DNA of 64,000 nt from Siphonodentalium dalli (GCA_032622095.1 CP136063.1:220741982-220805981), one strand, 5' to 3'; positions 46,781 through 59,872 are shown, numbered from the stretch's first letter. Numbers and translations are program-made. Notes: generated from the letters alone by a model not told the origin.

Positions 46781-47150
46781 ACGCACGGGAATAGGCGGGA
46801 TCTCACCCTTATTACCCCTCCGCTGGATCAGGACCCACTATACGGAAAGACAGGACGCACAGGGATAGGCGGGATCTCACCCTTATTACCTCTCCGCTGG
46901 ATCAGGACCCACTATACGGAAAGACAGGACGCACGGGAATAGGCTTGATCTCACCCTTATTACCCCTCCGCTGGATCAGGACCAACTATACGGAAAGACA
47001 GGACGCACGGGAATAGGCGGGATCTCACGCTTATTACCCCTCCGCTGGATCAGGACCCACTATACGGAAAGACAGGACGCACGGGAATAGGCGGGATCTC
47101 ACCCTTATTACCCCTCTGCTGGATTAAGACCAACTATACGGAAAGACAAA
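46781..47150. repeat. 74-bp tandem array, 5 copies
   Basis: acgcacgggaataggcggga starts at 46781, 46855, 46929, 47003 and 47077. Copies are >93% alike. GC content is higher than the surroundings. Confidence 0.96.
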
Positions 47151-47376
47151 AGGAAAAGCTTATTCTAGGATTGACATTCCTCTGTTTCGGAACAATTGCC
47201 TGTTATCAACGATTTTACTCGATTAACAAACTTTCGGAGTATGACATCCCTGTGTTAGGAACTTGTGTGTTCTTTTCAGAACTATCCATATTCCAAATGG
47301 GATAGTTTGGATCTCTATCACGGAATCATCTATTTTTTGTCTTGGGACAAAAATCTTGAAAAAGGAGATAAGAGTT

Positions 47377-47804
47377 ATGTAACACTTTCGAATGTTACAC
47401 GGCCTAAGTATGGTTAAAGCTATATGGATGGGGGTCATTGTCCTGGCTTGATGGTGCGATCAATGACTCCGATGTGAATGACCTTGGTCATTGACTCTCG
47501 GGGTTCATTGCTCATCAAAACAAGTTTATTTGTCCACCTGTTTTGATGGGAGCGGCGGACACGTGTTCCAATAAAAACACGACATCTGGGGGCCCGGACG
47601 TTTCCCCCAGCGCATATATACTGGACAGAGCCTAAACTCACGTCACTCAGAATTCTAATTGAGACTCTGACTTCGAACGTATTGTTGAGAAGATAATGTT
47701 TATATGTGATTCTCCGTGACTGCCTGATGTTAACATTAAATACGTGTAATAAATGTCTATGTCTGAGAGTTGCCGACTTAGTGTTAAAGAACCTGGGGAG
47801 TGTT
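47377..47804 (-). CDS. Duplicated exon-bearing block, copy 2
   Basis: Same block as 41904-42322. The frame (47641-47435) includes LGSVQYICAGGNVRAPRCRV and RRSHQNRWTNKLVLMSNEPR, open as in copy 1, with Cys to Ser in the RRC motif. The boundaries of similarity match copy 1 on both sides. It could be a functional second exon or a copied one. Confidence 0.45.
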
Positions 47805-48109
47805 ATAATATTCCACCACTCAATACCAAACCTTGGAACTTTTTGAAATTTTGACAGGGAACCTTATAAAGTCGAAAAAATAACGTGCGGAATATATTTC
47901 TTAGTTATTATCAGTTCCTTAATAATGTACATCACTGAAGGCGAAGGTCGCAACTCGAAAATGCATGCTTTTCCATGACTTTTCTGAGCCGATATCGCAA
48001 TAAACTTTGAATTAATTAATTACCCAGGAGAAATTCCATAATAGTAAGTGATGTAAAGCAAAATCGCTCACAAAGTCACTTAAACATGTTAAAGTCTCTC
48101 GGTAAGCAT

Positions 48110-49800
48110 TTTTAGGCCAAAGCATTATCTACTATATAATTTGAGAACTACGTATATATATATACCTGCTAGAATTAACTCATTGAAAAACAAACAATTA
48201 AATTGAAAAATTAATTAAAAAAATTAAAAATTGTCATGTTTCTGACGATTGCCGCCAGTGGCGGGCTAACCTGCTAGTCTACTGTATATCTTGAGAACTA
48301 CGTATATATATATGTGTGTGTATGTGTGTATATATATACTTTATAGAATCGAAAACGGCTGCACCGACCGAGACCAAACTTCCCATCTAAGGGTAAAAAA
48401 CACGGGAATGGTCGTCGCGCCGTTTTGGAGAAGCTCCGAGCACTCGTTCTCCACCCCAGTCACAAAAACGGCACTGTGGGGTTAATCGCGTTGATAGTTA
48501 AAGAGCGTTCGTTGATAAAGAGCGTATGCGTGTAATGTGATTCTTACATCTGGGCCCAAACGTGAGCGTGACTGTATCCAGATATGAGCGTGTTGTGTGA
48601 TTCTTACGTACTTAGGGCTTCCTAGGAATGGGGGAGATTTTCATCGGGTCAGTTTTTCTGCCCGATGTGATCTTCACCTTGAAACGGGTACCCACAAATG
48701 ATATATATGTGTGTGTCCTTTATAGTCTCGAACCGATTGAGCTCAAACTTGCTACCTAAGGGAAGTGTTATGGACGGGTTAAATTGTGACCCCGACCTGA
48801 CCTTGACCTTGAAAATGATCAATTCAAGGTCAAATCGGGTAAAACTGGCGGATTTCGACGAAATTTTACACCCAGGTGCAGCATACATGTCTCGGAAGCT
48901 GTTGCAATTGCTTTTTCGAACAAAGCCACGCCAGTGGCGGGCTAACCTGCTAGAATTAACTCATTGAAAAACAAAAAAAATATTTAAAAATTGTCATGTT
49001 TCTGACGATTGCCGCCAGTGGCGGGCTAACCTGCTAGTGTACTATATATTTTGAGACTTCCGTATATATATATGTGTGTATAAATATATATATTTGTACT
49101 TTATAGAATCGAAACGGCTTGACCGATTGGGCTCAAACTTCCCATCTAAGGGTAAAAACCCACGGGAATGTTCGTCGCGGCGTTTTGGAGAAGCTCAGAG
49201 CACCCGTTCTCCACTCTGTCACAAAAACGGCACTGCGGAGTTAATCGCGTTGATAGTTAAAGAGCGTTCGTATCCGCAGTGTCTTCGATAAAGAGCGTCT
49301 ATATACACGACGAGTATAAATACGGCTCCATTGACCGTCTCGAGGCGAAATTTCGTACTTAATTTCGTACTTAGGGCTTCATAGGAACGGGGTAGATTTT
49401 CATCTGGTCAGTTTTTCCACCCGAGGCGATCTTCACCTTGAAACGGTACCCACAAATGATATATATATGTGTGTGTGTCCTTTATAGACTCGAACCGATT
49501 GAGCTCAAACTTGCTACCTACGGGAAGTGTCATGGACGGGTTAAATTGTAACCCCGACCTGACCTTGACCTTGAAAGTGATCAATTCAAGGTCAAATCGG
49601 GTCAAATTGAAAAACAAAAAATTAAATTAAAAAATTAACTCATTGAAAAACAAAAAATTAAATTAAACAATTAATTAAAAACGATTATTAAAAAAGCCAG
49701 TAAATTAAAAAGGCACAATTAACTCATTGAAAAACATAATATTAAATTAAAAAAAAAAAAAAATAAGGTTTCTGACGATTGCCGCCAGTGGCGAACCTGC
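48110..49800. repeat. Cluster of dispersed repeat family S (3 or more partial copies)
   Basis: Copies starting at about 48275, 48700, 49035 and 49460 share tatatatgtgtgtgt, actttatagaatcgaaa, 'gaccgattgggctcaaactt', 'taaagagcgttcg' and 'gaccttgaccttgaaa'. Between them lie 'attgccgccagtggcgggct' blocks and A-rich spacers. Same family as 33270-33870. Confidence 0.85.
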
Positions 49801-49913
49801 TAGTCTTATATATATAAGACAAGCTCCCTATATATGGACACATTTTCGCAAAAATTTCAGGAATCTCCAGTCATGGAAGGGTTAATTTAATTATCATGAA
49901 CGTCGATAATTAC

Positions 49914-50164
49914 CTCAATACCATCTGAAGTGTTTAAGAGAACTCTGAATCCCAATAGTTCCGTATCGAGATAGCGTTCGATGTGGTAGTGTGTTGAGTT
50001 CTCACTAGTTATAGCCGTCTGTAGAACTATGTTAAAATGGCACGCGTCACTGAGATTAAATGATTGGGCCAGTGTTTGCTTGCATAGCGTTCTCGTCTCG
50101 ATTGGTTGCTTGTCGAAGGTTAATATGTGTGAGTGGCCATCCAAACAACACACACATGATGTAT
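49914..50164 (-). CDS. VWD-domain N-terminal exon
   Basis: Acceptor tttctcaacag and donor gtaatt (49913-49908) bound an open exon. It reads TSCVCCLDGHSHILTFDKQP, then TLCKQTLAQSFNLSDACHFN, then LLGFRVLLNTSDGIE. The C...DGHxHxxTFD start followed by GxRVxxxxGxE is the VWD signature (usually GDPHYxTFDG). Phase 0 at the 3' end. It lies on the same strand as the VWD/C8 exons at 37-42 kb and the EGF exon at 60.8 kb. Confidence 0.75.
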
Positions 50165-50616
50165 CTGTTGAGAAATACAGCTATACATTAGGCCTACAAA
50201 AATAGTGATGTTTCAGTAACCAGCCCGCCCTACAGGCCAGACCTCCGCTCGTACTAATTGTATCGCCCCCCCCCCCCATATAAAATAAATAAGGGCAAAG
50301 TTCGAAACAAAAATAAATTGCGTTTTATAGATCTCTGATCGTATAGTGAAACTGTGTCTTTATATGGATGTTTAAAACAAAATAATGTTCGCCGACCCCT
50401 ACTTAAGAAAATTACCATCCCAGTTTGTTAAACAATGACCAGCTTCTTTGAACAAGATTTGTTATTGTTCAATCGAAGAGAGCCTTTGCATTCTTAATTA
50501 AACTCTTGAGGATGGGCCATTTCATTATAAATTAAACTTTTGAGGATGGCCCATTTATTCAAAATGTTTTTTATAAATCGCGTTTTCAAGAATACATATA
50601 GAATATCCAGATAGTA

Positions 50617-50707
50617 TGACGAGATACAAGGTTATTTTCGCGATTATGATTCAGCAAATTCGGGACCGAATCATATACGAGCCAAAATAAGCCTTGTATC
50701 TCGTCAA
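50617..50707. repeat. Imperfect hairpin / small MITE
   Basis: tgacgagatacaaggttatt at the left pairs with aataagccttgtatctcgtc at the right, about 90 bp overall. Confidence 0.7.
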
Positions 50708-52762
50708 ACAATATATGGGTGTTGCTTTTATCCATCACCAAAGTCTAAAAGTCGTTAACATCTATTAAATGTGTTTAAATGGGATAACAATTGATGGGGC
50801 ATTTCTTTAGGAAATATATAAATCGATTGCAAGATTTTCGGTTGTAGTTCTGAGCACGTGCCTTTAAAAATGATAGTTGAAACGGCCGTCCGTGCTTTAT
50901 GTTATCACGTGCTAAATAAAAGTATGGTTTATTTTGCAGCCTCTATCTATGTAGTAGCTATATATAGGAAACAAAGGTGATGGATCAAATATATATTTTG
51001 TGAATAAAATTCAGATAAAACTCAAGATTGTGTATATCATTTGCCCATAAAGGCATTATAAATTGGTTAATTCGAGATGTAATTATATTGCGAAATCTAT
51101 AGTCGAAATGCAATTTGCTGTGATGAGGGTGTTAACATTAAGAACAAATGCTCCTTCTTGATATGATCCGAAAGTTTTGGTGCATATTTTTGTTCTAAAA
51201 ATAGCCCTTATAAACTGTCCCTGACGTAATAAGAAACACAACTGTTACAGTGATTTGTCAACAAACAATCGCTAGATGCATAGAAATTAAAATATTTTAC
51301 TCTGAATATGATTTTTGAGTATATTTTTCAATGCATTGACCTTTCAAATATTTATATTACCGTCAATTTTTTATCAGATATTTGTATCTTATTGGACTAA
51401 TTGCACTTGTATCAGTGATTCTGCTTTAACAGTAATGTTTACAGAATAATGTTTTTGACGTGCGAATTCTTGTTATTCGAGAGTTATTAAAGTGATGTGA
51501 AACAGTCCAGTAGGGTGATCAAATAGAAATTGAGAATAATCTTGCTCAAATAAGTTATTTGTTACGATCATTAATCTAAATCGACATGCACACACCGTCG
51601 TTCTTATATATTAATTAAATGCAATGACTTTCGATGGCGAAATCATTTGTTTGATTATGGCCGATAGCTGCGCCCCGAATCGATATGTAAATATTAACAG
51701 TTGGGCGCAGTTCAGACGATGTTTACTACGTCGATTTCTTTTAAAAGTTCGGCAATGTTAGTATAATATTCCCCAGGTTGACATAGCGAAAAAATCCATA
51801 ATATGTTTCCAATTAATGTTGCATTAGGTTTGACTACAGTTTGGGGGGGGGGGGTAATACCCATGCATACAAAACCCTGCCGACACGTCCCTGCTTGGCA
51901 CCTCATGCTAAGAGTGCGGTCTTGCTTTCACTTAAGACGAGAAATCATCAATACTAAATTATGTTGGGCTGCACCCGGGGATACACCCCACCCCTGTCGG
52001 AGAGGGACAGCCACCCCGGTCGGTGAGATCTGCAATGGTCAACCTGTCGGGGGAATCGTATAGCCCCTGCGTCGGGGATATCGCCTGTTTGAAATCATAT
52101 ATAAATTTTAAAGGAGAAGACCACATATGGAGCAGAAATCAGGGGGAAATGAGCTCTCATAACCACAAAATTACACTAAACCCAAATTGGATGCAGTGGC
52201 ATATAGTATATATATATATGGTATCGTTCTGTTGGCCTCTCTATATCATATAAATACTTTTTTTTCTAAAACCCCTTAAACCACCTCGACGTGCGATTTC
52301 TCTGCGCTCCTGTTGCGCAAATTCTAGTATAAAAAGTGCGTCTATTCCAGACAAATTTCAAACAGTAAATATGACCAGACAAGACATAGAAACCGCTAGT
52401 CTCATTAGCAATCTAACAACACTAGTCGAACATGATTACCTTTCAAACCAATAACACCGGGCACCAGGTTACCGACAACCACAGGCACACACACCATGGA
52501 TAAATACACGGTCAAAAGAACGGCGTTTTTTTGCACGGTTATATCTGGAATATACCCATGGTTATATATAAACGGGCTACGAGCATCTGACCGATAATGT
52601 TTTACTATTTTCTGTATCATTGCATTGTCAACATGTATATGAATGTTATCAAAATAAAATCTAATCTAATCTAAATATAAAACGAGTGCACCACATTAAT
52701 TAACGTAATTAGATCAATAGTGATGCGTATGTTAAAGTGGCGCACTAGTTTTAAATTTATAT

Positions 52763-52768
<6 letters not shown>
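50708..52768. other. No gene firmly recognised
   Basis: AT-rich. A short hairpin lies at 50853-50911 (gcacgtg...cacgtgc). A minus-strand frame at 51712-51906 containing a G-run is not convincing. A GC-rich patch lies at 51970-52080 (cccctgtcggagagggacag). Confidence 0.4.

Positions 52769-52815
<47 letters not shown>
52769..52815. repeat. (AT)n microsatellite
   Basis: Uninterrupted alternating AT for about 46 bp. Confidence 0.98.
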
Positions 52816-52816
<1 letters not shown>

Positions 52817-52999
52817 CTCCTTTTTAAAGACACGACCCTGTGCATTGTCGTCCGTAAAAAAATCATTGTGACTCAAGAAGATTCCAATAATGCAGAATGT
52901 GTCAACTTAGCCAGTTTGAAAATATACACAGTTTTCATCAAATGGTGCCCTTTTGAGATCATGGGCCTAGCTTATGTTTTGGATAACATGCTTACATAC

Positions 53000-53215
53000 T
53001 TTCGTCAACAGATTTGAGAATCGCTTCATTATTGCAAGGTGTATGCTGTGTATCACTATGATCATGACCCCAATCCGCTTCAGTCGGTTGGCTGTCGGCT
53101 GAATGGTCATGCCCATCATCAGATGTCTCTTGCGCAGTGTCTGCCACAACATAACCCACGTCCGCAGCCTGTAGGGTGGCAACAGCTGGACTCTCATCCC
53201 TGTGGTCATGTTCGC
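53000..53215 (-). CDS. Coding exon, Asp/His/Glu-rich, unknown protein
   Basis: A good acceptor (aaaatttcag) and donor (gtatgtaag) enclose an open frame that reads EHDHRDESPAVATLQAADVG, then YVVADTAQETSDDGHDHSAD and WGHDHSDTQHTPCNNEAIL. Composition and splice sites look like a disordered acidic linker exon. It may belong to the minus-strand VWD/EGF gene that spans this region. No family recognised. Confidence 0.5.
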
Positions 53216-54009
53216 CTGAAATTTTAAATCAAACTCCTAGATGACGCCATGAATCCTGTATTGAGCCTCACGCAGATTGAAGGATCTACTTTGAGTGTCG
53301 TCTGCTCGTGTCTTGATGGGCACTATACGGGTGGTAACCGTGGTATCACACCATTCTCAACGGCTCAGCCATTTCCGCGTCGCTTGGAAATAACCTCTTC
53401 CATAATTAGAAACCATATTTGCGCTGGTGGAAAAATTTCCAGTAATGAGACAGCATAGTTTCATTTCCAAATGAAATCCCGTCCAACACAGTACTCCACC
53501 ACAATGGAGGAATCATTAGCTATTGAACATGAAATGATGCATACTATAGTCAATGTTAAATGTGGCCATACTATGTGGAGTTTATCAACATATTATAGTT
53601 CCACTACCATTGGGACACATTCATCCGCCATAACTTATGAAATGTTATTTAATAGCACTAGATATATATAACCAATACAAGTTATTACTGACAACTAGCA
53701 GCTAACTTATTCATCTCAATCACCGGTATTTACGACATCGTGCTTTCCCTCTTACTTCGTTGTTACCTCACCATCCCTGTTCTATTAATCTGAGACTCTT
53801 GCCCAATGCTAATGCCCAGTCACGTTGTTGTAATTAGATAAGGTAAGGTCGCCAGCTGATTTGATGACACAGTTGCATGCATATAGTTGAATGTTAAATA
53901 GTTAAGTGTTGCACGTTTTTCAGGTTTGGTCTGTAAATTTTACCTGAGGTAGAAAGTTGTCATCGTAAAGTTGTCTTCGGAAAGTCTTTGCTTGTTTCGT
54001 TAAGATGTT
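53216..54009. other. No gene recognised
   Basis: Short frames on the plus strand at 53249-53671 show no domain. Confidence 0.4.
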
Positions 54010-57000
54010 AGTGTGGTCGTGGTACGCAAAAAAGGGGTTGACCCAGAAGAAATTGGTAAAGAAGCGATCTCGGTGTCATTCAACGCGGGACAATCTCTGC
54101 TACAACATATCCAAAATCCGCTAAAATCCGCTTTGGGCAAAATCCAGTGTCCAACATGGCCGCCTTTAGTCAAAAGAGATTCTGACTGAGATTAATTCGA
54201 CATAATGAGAACAAATGTTGCCATATTTATACAAATGTAAACATTTTTGCGAAGGTAAAGTATTATGCCACATATATATAGAAAAAATGAAACCCCTCGC
54301 CCCAGATGGCTGCCAAAATGGCGGCCTAAACTCGAACATTTGAAGTTTTGCCAAATATCTTAAAGGGGTACTGTACCCCAATTTCAATAAATTCCCGGTG
54401 ACAATAGCGATCTAATATGAATATTATATTATAAAATAACTAATTTGAGTCGACGATGTCTACTGAAAACGTTCCGGTTAACAGGCTATCGTAAAAGTTA
54501 AATTGAATTATTTAATATAAATTCATTTATGGCTGGAGTCATAAAATGGAGAATTATGCCATTACGAGTTACCGTACTTGAAATCGCATATGTTGCGTGT
54601 CTTTTATCGACGGCCGTTCGCGAACATTATTGAGTTGCAAACAAAACATGTTGCCTGCAAAAGAAGGCCCGTTATAACCGATTCGGAAAAAAAGGAGAAA
54701 GAAACAAAGAGTCATAAAGCGTCAAGTATTTTATAGGGAGTGAGATTGTTCGATGGAAGAGATTGAATGCATCAATCGAAGCTGTGAGCAATGAACTTCC
54801 GGTTCTTCCCACGACCGCGTCTTCTCCGGTGAAGGTCAAAAACATGGCGCGTAGTTTGAAATCGTAATATTTTTGTTTCCAAGATCAATATTTTCTTCGC
54901 TAAATTAGGTTTATACGAAACTCATATAACATGAACACAATCTAACTTGAAAGTTATTTCAATGGGAGTAAATAAAAAAATCGCCTATCTTTGTGTACAG
55001 TACCCCTTTAAAGATCAATTCCTGTTGTTTGATAATGGTTCAGGCTGGCGACATTGATTAGTCATATTCATGTTAATTCAGCATTGGAGCAATGAAAGAT
55101 ACCACAAATGGGGTCCCAGACTCATCTACACCCTCAAAAATTTGATTTTACAGAACGCGGTATAAAATTCCACAAAAATCGCAATTGGGATTCCAGTCAT
55201 ATATCAACAAGAAATGGACAGAACTGTACAATGTAAGTTGGGCATACCATTATCTATAAATACTCAAATTCAATGAAACCCAAATTGGCGCTTTGTCTTA
55301 AAATGGCTGCCAAAATGGCGGTCAAAATATGGAAAATGGCAGATATTTAGAATGGTCGTCAGAGGGTTAGACCCAGAAGGAATTGGTAAAGAAGCGGTTT
55401 TGTTGTCATTCGACGCGGGAGAATCTCGTGTATAACATATCCAAAATCCGCTAAAATCCGCTTTGGTGAAAATACAGAATTCAAGATGGCGTCCAACATG
55501 GTCGCCAATAATAATGAAAATGGCAAATATGTAGTTATTCAAGAAAACCCATTCGACAAAACGCCAATTCGGCACCAATACACATCATTGATTGAAATCA
55601 ATGTTTTTGTGTGGGTATGAGTAGCCAATCACGATTCAAAATGCTAAGATGGCTACCAAAATGGCCACCGAAAATTGTCGAAATTTAAGTTCTGCTCAGA
55701 GGAAAGTCGAAACAGCACTTCGGTTGTGAGCTAACGATGACAGACCTATTAAACATGTTGCCAATAATCTACTACCACAATCAGTTCAGCCCGTAATGTT
55801 CCAACTAAGCAGTATCTACTGCAGGACCCAACACGATGTCCACTTAATACGAGGGACTATCTGGAAATTAATTAAAAAGAAATTAAATTGCTACGAATCT
55901 GGATTATTTGAAAACACAGTGTCAATATTTCTACTTATAACGACTATTCGGAACATCAAATATATGGGCATCGGTGGTCTAGTCCGGAAGCATCAGGCTC
56001 TAATGGGTTTTCCAGTGATGGCGAAAGTGAAAAGGACAGGAGGGAAAAGCGAATAATCTGGGGTTTACTTAATTGGTGGGCAAGTTGGTTATCGGAGCTG
56101 GGGAGTTTCAAAGTAAAATTATTTTCTTCAATATCAAGAGGAAAAATGAAAAATCGCACGTACATTGTATACCCTTCACACTCCATGTGACAATTCCGTG
56201 TCATGCGATTGTGGGTATATACATGTGGATAGAAACATTCTAGTAAATATATAGATGCACCGATATCTTCTACACATGTAGTGAATTTCATCAATTATAT
56301 GTAGACACAATGTGCGCCACGGCTGGATCTGACCCGTATGCGTAAAGGTATCAACCATTTAGCTGATGAACTGGTATTTCAAGGTTGTCATTGGATAGAA
56401 ATGCCACATGAACATGGTGATTAACAACATGTTTGTCTAAGAAATGTGAACAATGAACATGTTATTTTCCTGATGCTAGACAATCAAACTGCCACATAAG
56501 GCGTTCATCCATGCTCATCAGAGCACGAAATATGTGCAAATTAATTACACGAAAACTATTTCATGCGGACGACGTATTCTAGACCTACATCCAACGTCAT
56601 TTCCTATTAACTTTTATTGTTTGTACGGACGGTTCCGAGGTTTGAAAATCCCGCTTGTCCAAGAAAACCTCCACATACTTACGGAGTCGATGTGTAAACA
56701 ATGTATGGGGATAATTTCTTCATACATATATGTATTTGGCACACGTATTTTCTAGAACATAAGAGATCACCATTTACCGGAGAGTTGATATCTGGGAAGA
56801 GATCAGAGTAAAACTACTTTTCTTACATGTCGAAATGGGGCATCCATGGGCTACATTTAGTTCCAGCTTGAAACTTGAAAATGATGGCCGAGCCCGAATA
56901 GTTACTATTTCGTCGCATCAGTGCTATAATGTAACCCACATTGTCAACTTTCCGAGAAAATGAAGGTTGAAGTTTTTAGACAACATTTCTCCTAATGTTG

Positions 57001-58957
57001 ACAAAGCATGACGTATTGTTGTATTTATCCCAATGAAAACTGACATTAGCTGTTCATTGAACCACATATTGTTTTCTGTTTACTCCCTCGTTTTCTTTTA
57101 AAAAGTAATATATTGTTTGGAGATATGACATTTTGCGTATGCCAGCGACGATTCGTTTCCGTGCTATAATGAAGTTGTGCTAATAAATGCAGATTAAGCT
57201 AAATATTGTGGCAATCGCATGTGTCTATGAACTAAAAAGTCCTATTCGACACTATGAAAATTCACCAATGTGCATCATCATACAGAAATGTGTGGAACAA
57301 TTACAAAATTTAAATCACCAAATGATCACGTGACTAACATGGAGATACTACCATTTCGCACACATTTTATAATTCACAAACACAAAACAGATGTCACGTG
57401 GACAACCTGAAGCGTCCGATTGGCTGCTGTTAGACATACGACCTCATAGCACGAATAATTGTAAAGATCGCTGGAGATAGGACATTTGCTTCACTGGTTT
57501 GTGCGAATTTTTGTCATCCAAATGAAAAGACAGTTTGGCCCATCGGATTGGATTTTTTCTCACGATTCGAATGGTATCAAATACTCATTTCCCGCCATAA
57601 TGGAGTTACGACATTATAGCACTGATGCGTCGAGATTTTGTCAACCCGCGGGAAGCCACCAAAAGATTGAAAATAAATAGTTTTGAGCCACATACATGTA
57701 TATTAGCCAGCTATCAACTGCATCCACCACGCACAACTTCCATTATATGATAAGCTGGGCAGAGTCTACCATTTTCGTTTTGGAAGCCATATTAGATAAA
57801 ATTTATTGTTTCTATTGGTCTATTTGAGATGGAATGTTCACAAATAAAAGAAACGATCAATTATTTTGAAGACAAGATCTGCTCATCCCTAAATATCAAA
57901 TGTGACCAGAACCCCAAAGTCGATTTTGGTTAAATTTCATACCGCATTCGTTATAACTTATTAGTGAAGGACCGGAGTAAACTATGATCTAATCGATTAG
58001 ACATGTCATTGCTGTAATGATCAGTTGACACGATCATTAAAAGAATATACCCATTGTTTCCCAGTTCAGACAGCAACAAGTGATAAACAGAAGTGATAGA
58101 AAATAGTATTTTTCACATCGGGTGGCCATTTTGGCAGCCATTTTTTGTACTGATTTTTAAGTTTTTACATAGAGCTAGCATAATGGCATCATAAAGAGGT
58201 ATACATTCGTATTTGTTTAGTCAATTTTATTCATCAACCACTACTTATAATGGATTGAATGACACTGTGATCAATATCTGCCATTTTCCATATTTTGACC
58301 GTCATTTTGGCAGCCATTTTGAGACAAAGCGCCAATTATGGTTTCATTGAATTGGAGTATTCATAGATATTGGTATTCCCAACTTACATTGTACAGTTCT
58401 GTCCATTTCTTGTTGATATATGACTGTAATTACAATGGAGAGTTTTGTGGAATTTTATACCGCGTTCTGTAAAATCGAATATTTGAGGGTGTAGATGAGT
58501 CTGGGACCCCATTTATGGTATCTTTCATTGCTTCAATGCTGAATTAACATGAATAAGCCTAATCAAAGTCGCCAGTCTGAACCATTATCAAACAACAGGA
58601 ATTGATCTTTAAGATATTAGGCAAAAACTTCAAATGTTCGAGTTTAGGCCGCCATTTTGGCGGCCATCTGGGACACGGGGTTCCATTTTTGCCATAAACA
58701 GGTGGCACAATATTTTACCTTTGCAAAAATGTATACATTTGTTTACATATGACAACATTTGTTCTCACTATTATCGAATTAATCTCAGTCAGAGTATCTG
58801 TTGACTAACGGCAGCCATGTTGGACGCCATCTTGGATCCTGAATTTTGCCCAAAGCGGATTTTGGATATGTTATACACGAGATTCTCCCGCGTCGAATGA
58901 CACCAAAACCGCTTCTTTACCAATTTCTTCTGGGTCTAACCCTCCGACGACCACACT
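54010..58957. mobile_element. Second giant foldback element with 'gatggc' units
   Basis: The left end agtgtggtcg...ttgacccagaagaaattggt and right end aatttcttctgggtctaacc...cgaccacact are inverted. Arms run 54010 to about 55345 (minus a 651-bp nested MITE) and about 58260-58957, with looser similarity further in. Units with 'gatggctgccaaaatggcgg' occur near 54150, 54303, 55300, 55484, 55647, 58122, 58300, 58652 and 58812. A ~110-bp segment (54045-54135) is repeated directly at 55375-55465. The ~2.4-kb centre carries no recognised transposase. Confidence 0.85.
54360..55011. mobile_element. TTAA-flanked MITE family R, copy 2, with empty site in the opposite arm
   Basis: atatc-TTAA-AGGGGTACTGTACCCC at the left and gtacagtacccct-TTAA-agatcaatt at the right. 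The opposite arm has a single TTAA at 58609-58612 within the matching context, so the insertion postdates the arms and duplicated TTAA. Confidence 0.97.
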
Positions 58958-59189
58958 GTGTCGTAAAGTTATTTAGACTGAGGTTGAATACAGATTATCC
59001 TGACAGTGGACAATGTCGCAATGAACTAAGCATGTTTATTATGAAGATCTAGATACTAGTATCATTTATCTGCATTGATGTGAATATTTTGATGTTCTAT
59101 CAGAAACCATCTCCATCACTTACTTTCAGTTGGAATTATTAGAAGATCCGGAAGTCCATTCTAATCTAATGTCGTTCTTATTAGGAAGC

Positions 59190-59565
59190 GTGGTTCTAAT
59201 GATAACAGAGAGCTAAAATATATACTATACCTGATAATTATGCTTTACCTAGACCAGAGATGCTGTTTAATCCCTCAGAGGTGCCAATTACTTTTCTGTG
59301 CTTGATTTGAAAATGGGATTTCACCAACTACATATTTCCGGGGAACAAACAGACAGAACTGCATTTTCTGTTTGATGGTTAGGATTTTATGAGTACACGC
59401 GATTAGCTTTTGAATTTAGTAATAGTCCCAGTTAATGACAGTATGCTGGAGGATTATCTCGAAGGTTTAAACCATAATATATGCAATATTTATATTGATG
59501 ACGTAATAATTTAGAGCGAATTGAAACTGTTTTCAACAGATTACGACAGTTTAACTTGAAGCTCG
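59190..59565 (+). pseudogene. Gypsy-type LTR-retrotransposon reverse transcriptase fossil
   Basis: Broken frames give YFSVLDLKMGFHQLHISGEQ, then a GFYEYTRLAFEFSN block, and NIYIDDVII holding the YxDD catalytic box, in the order and spacing of a Gypsy RT palm. VFNRLRQFNLKLA follows in another frame. Several stops and shifts interrupt it, and no LTRs, protease or integrase were found nearby. An inactive fragment. Confidence 0.85.
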
Positions 59566-59807
59566 CACCTCGCATCTCCGTCGTGATCACTGCGTGATGT
59601 TACATAAATTATTCTTAGCGCTATGTCGCCGATAAAACATGCGATAAAAGGCAAATTTGAGGCACAGCATGTTTGGTTACTCCACTACGTATCACGTACG
59701 GTTCATAAACGCCATCGGGTGTATACTGTCCTAGAGATTCTAGAGAGATATGGTTCGCTGGGCATTTTATTTATAGATAATGGGTTTTTTTCCGGTTGTG
59801 ACAAATC

Positions 59808-59872
59808 GCAGTAGGTCGCTATTTGCGGACGTCTATTTGCGGAGGTCCCCGAATTCGCGGAGGTCCCCTAAA
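59808..59872. repeat. 'gcagtaggtcgct...aggtccccg' block, relative at 11738-11806
   Basis: gcagtaggtcgctatttgcg followed by two gcggaggtccccg units. The 11.7-kb block has the same order with gcgtaggtccccg. Confidence 0.75.

Noticed and set aside
55980-56020. tRNA-like 'ggtggtctagtccggaagca' as a SINE A box
   Set aside because: No matching B box, cloverleaf or repeated copies seen.
59623-59814. 63-codon plus-strand ORF after the Gypsy RT fossil
   Set aside because: No match to protease, RNase H or integrase motifs; probably chance or heavily decayed retroelement.
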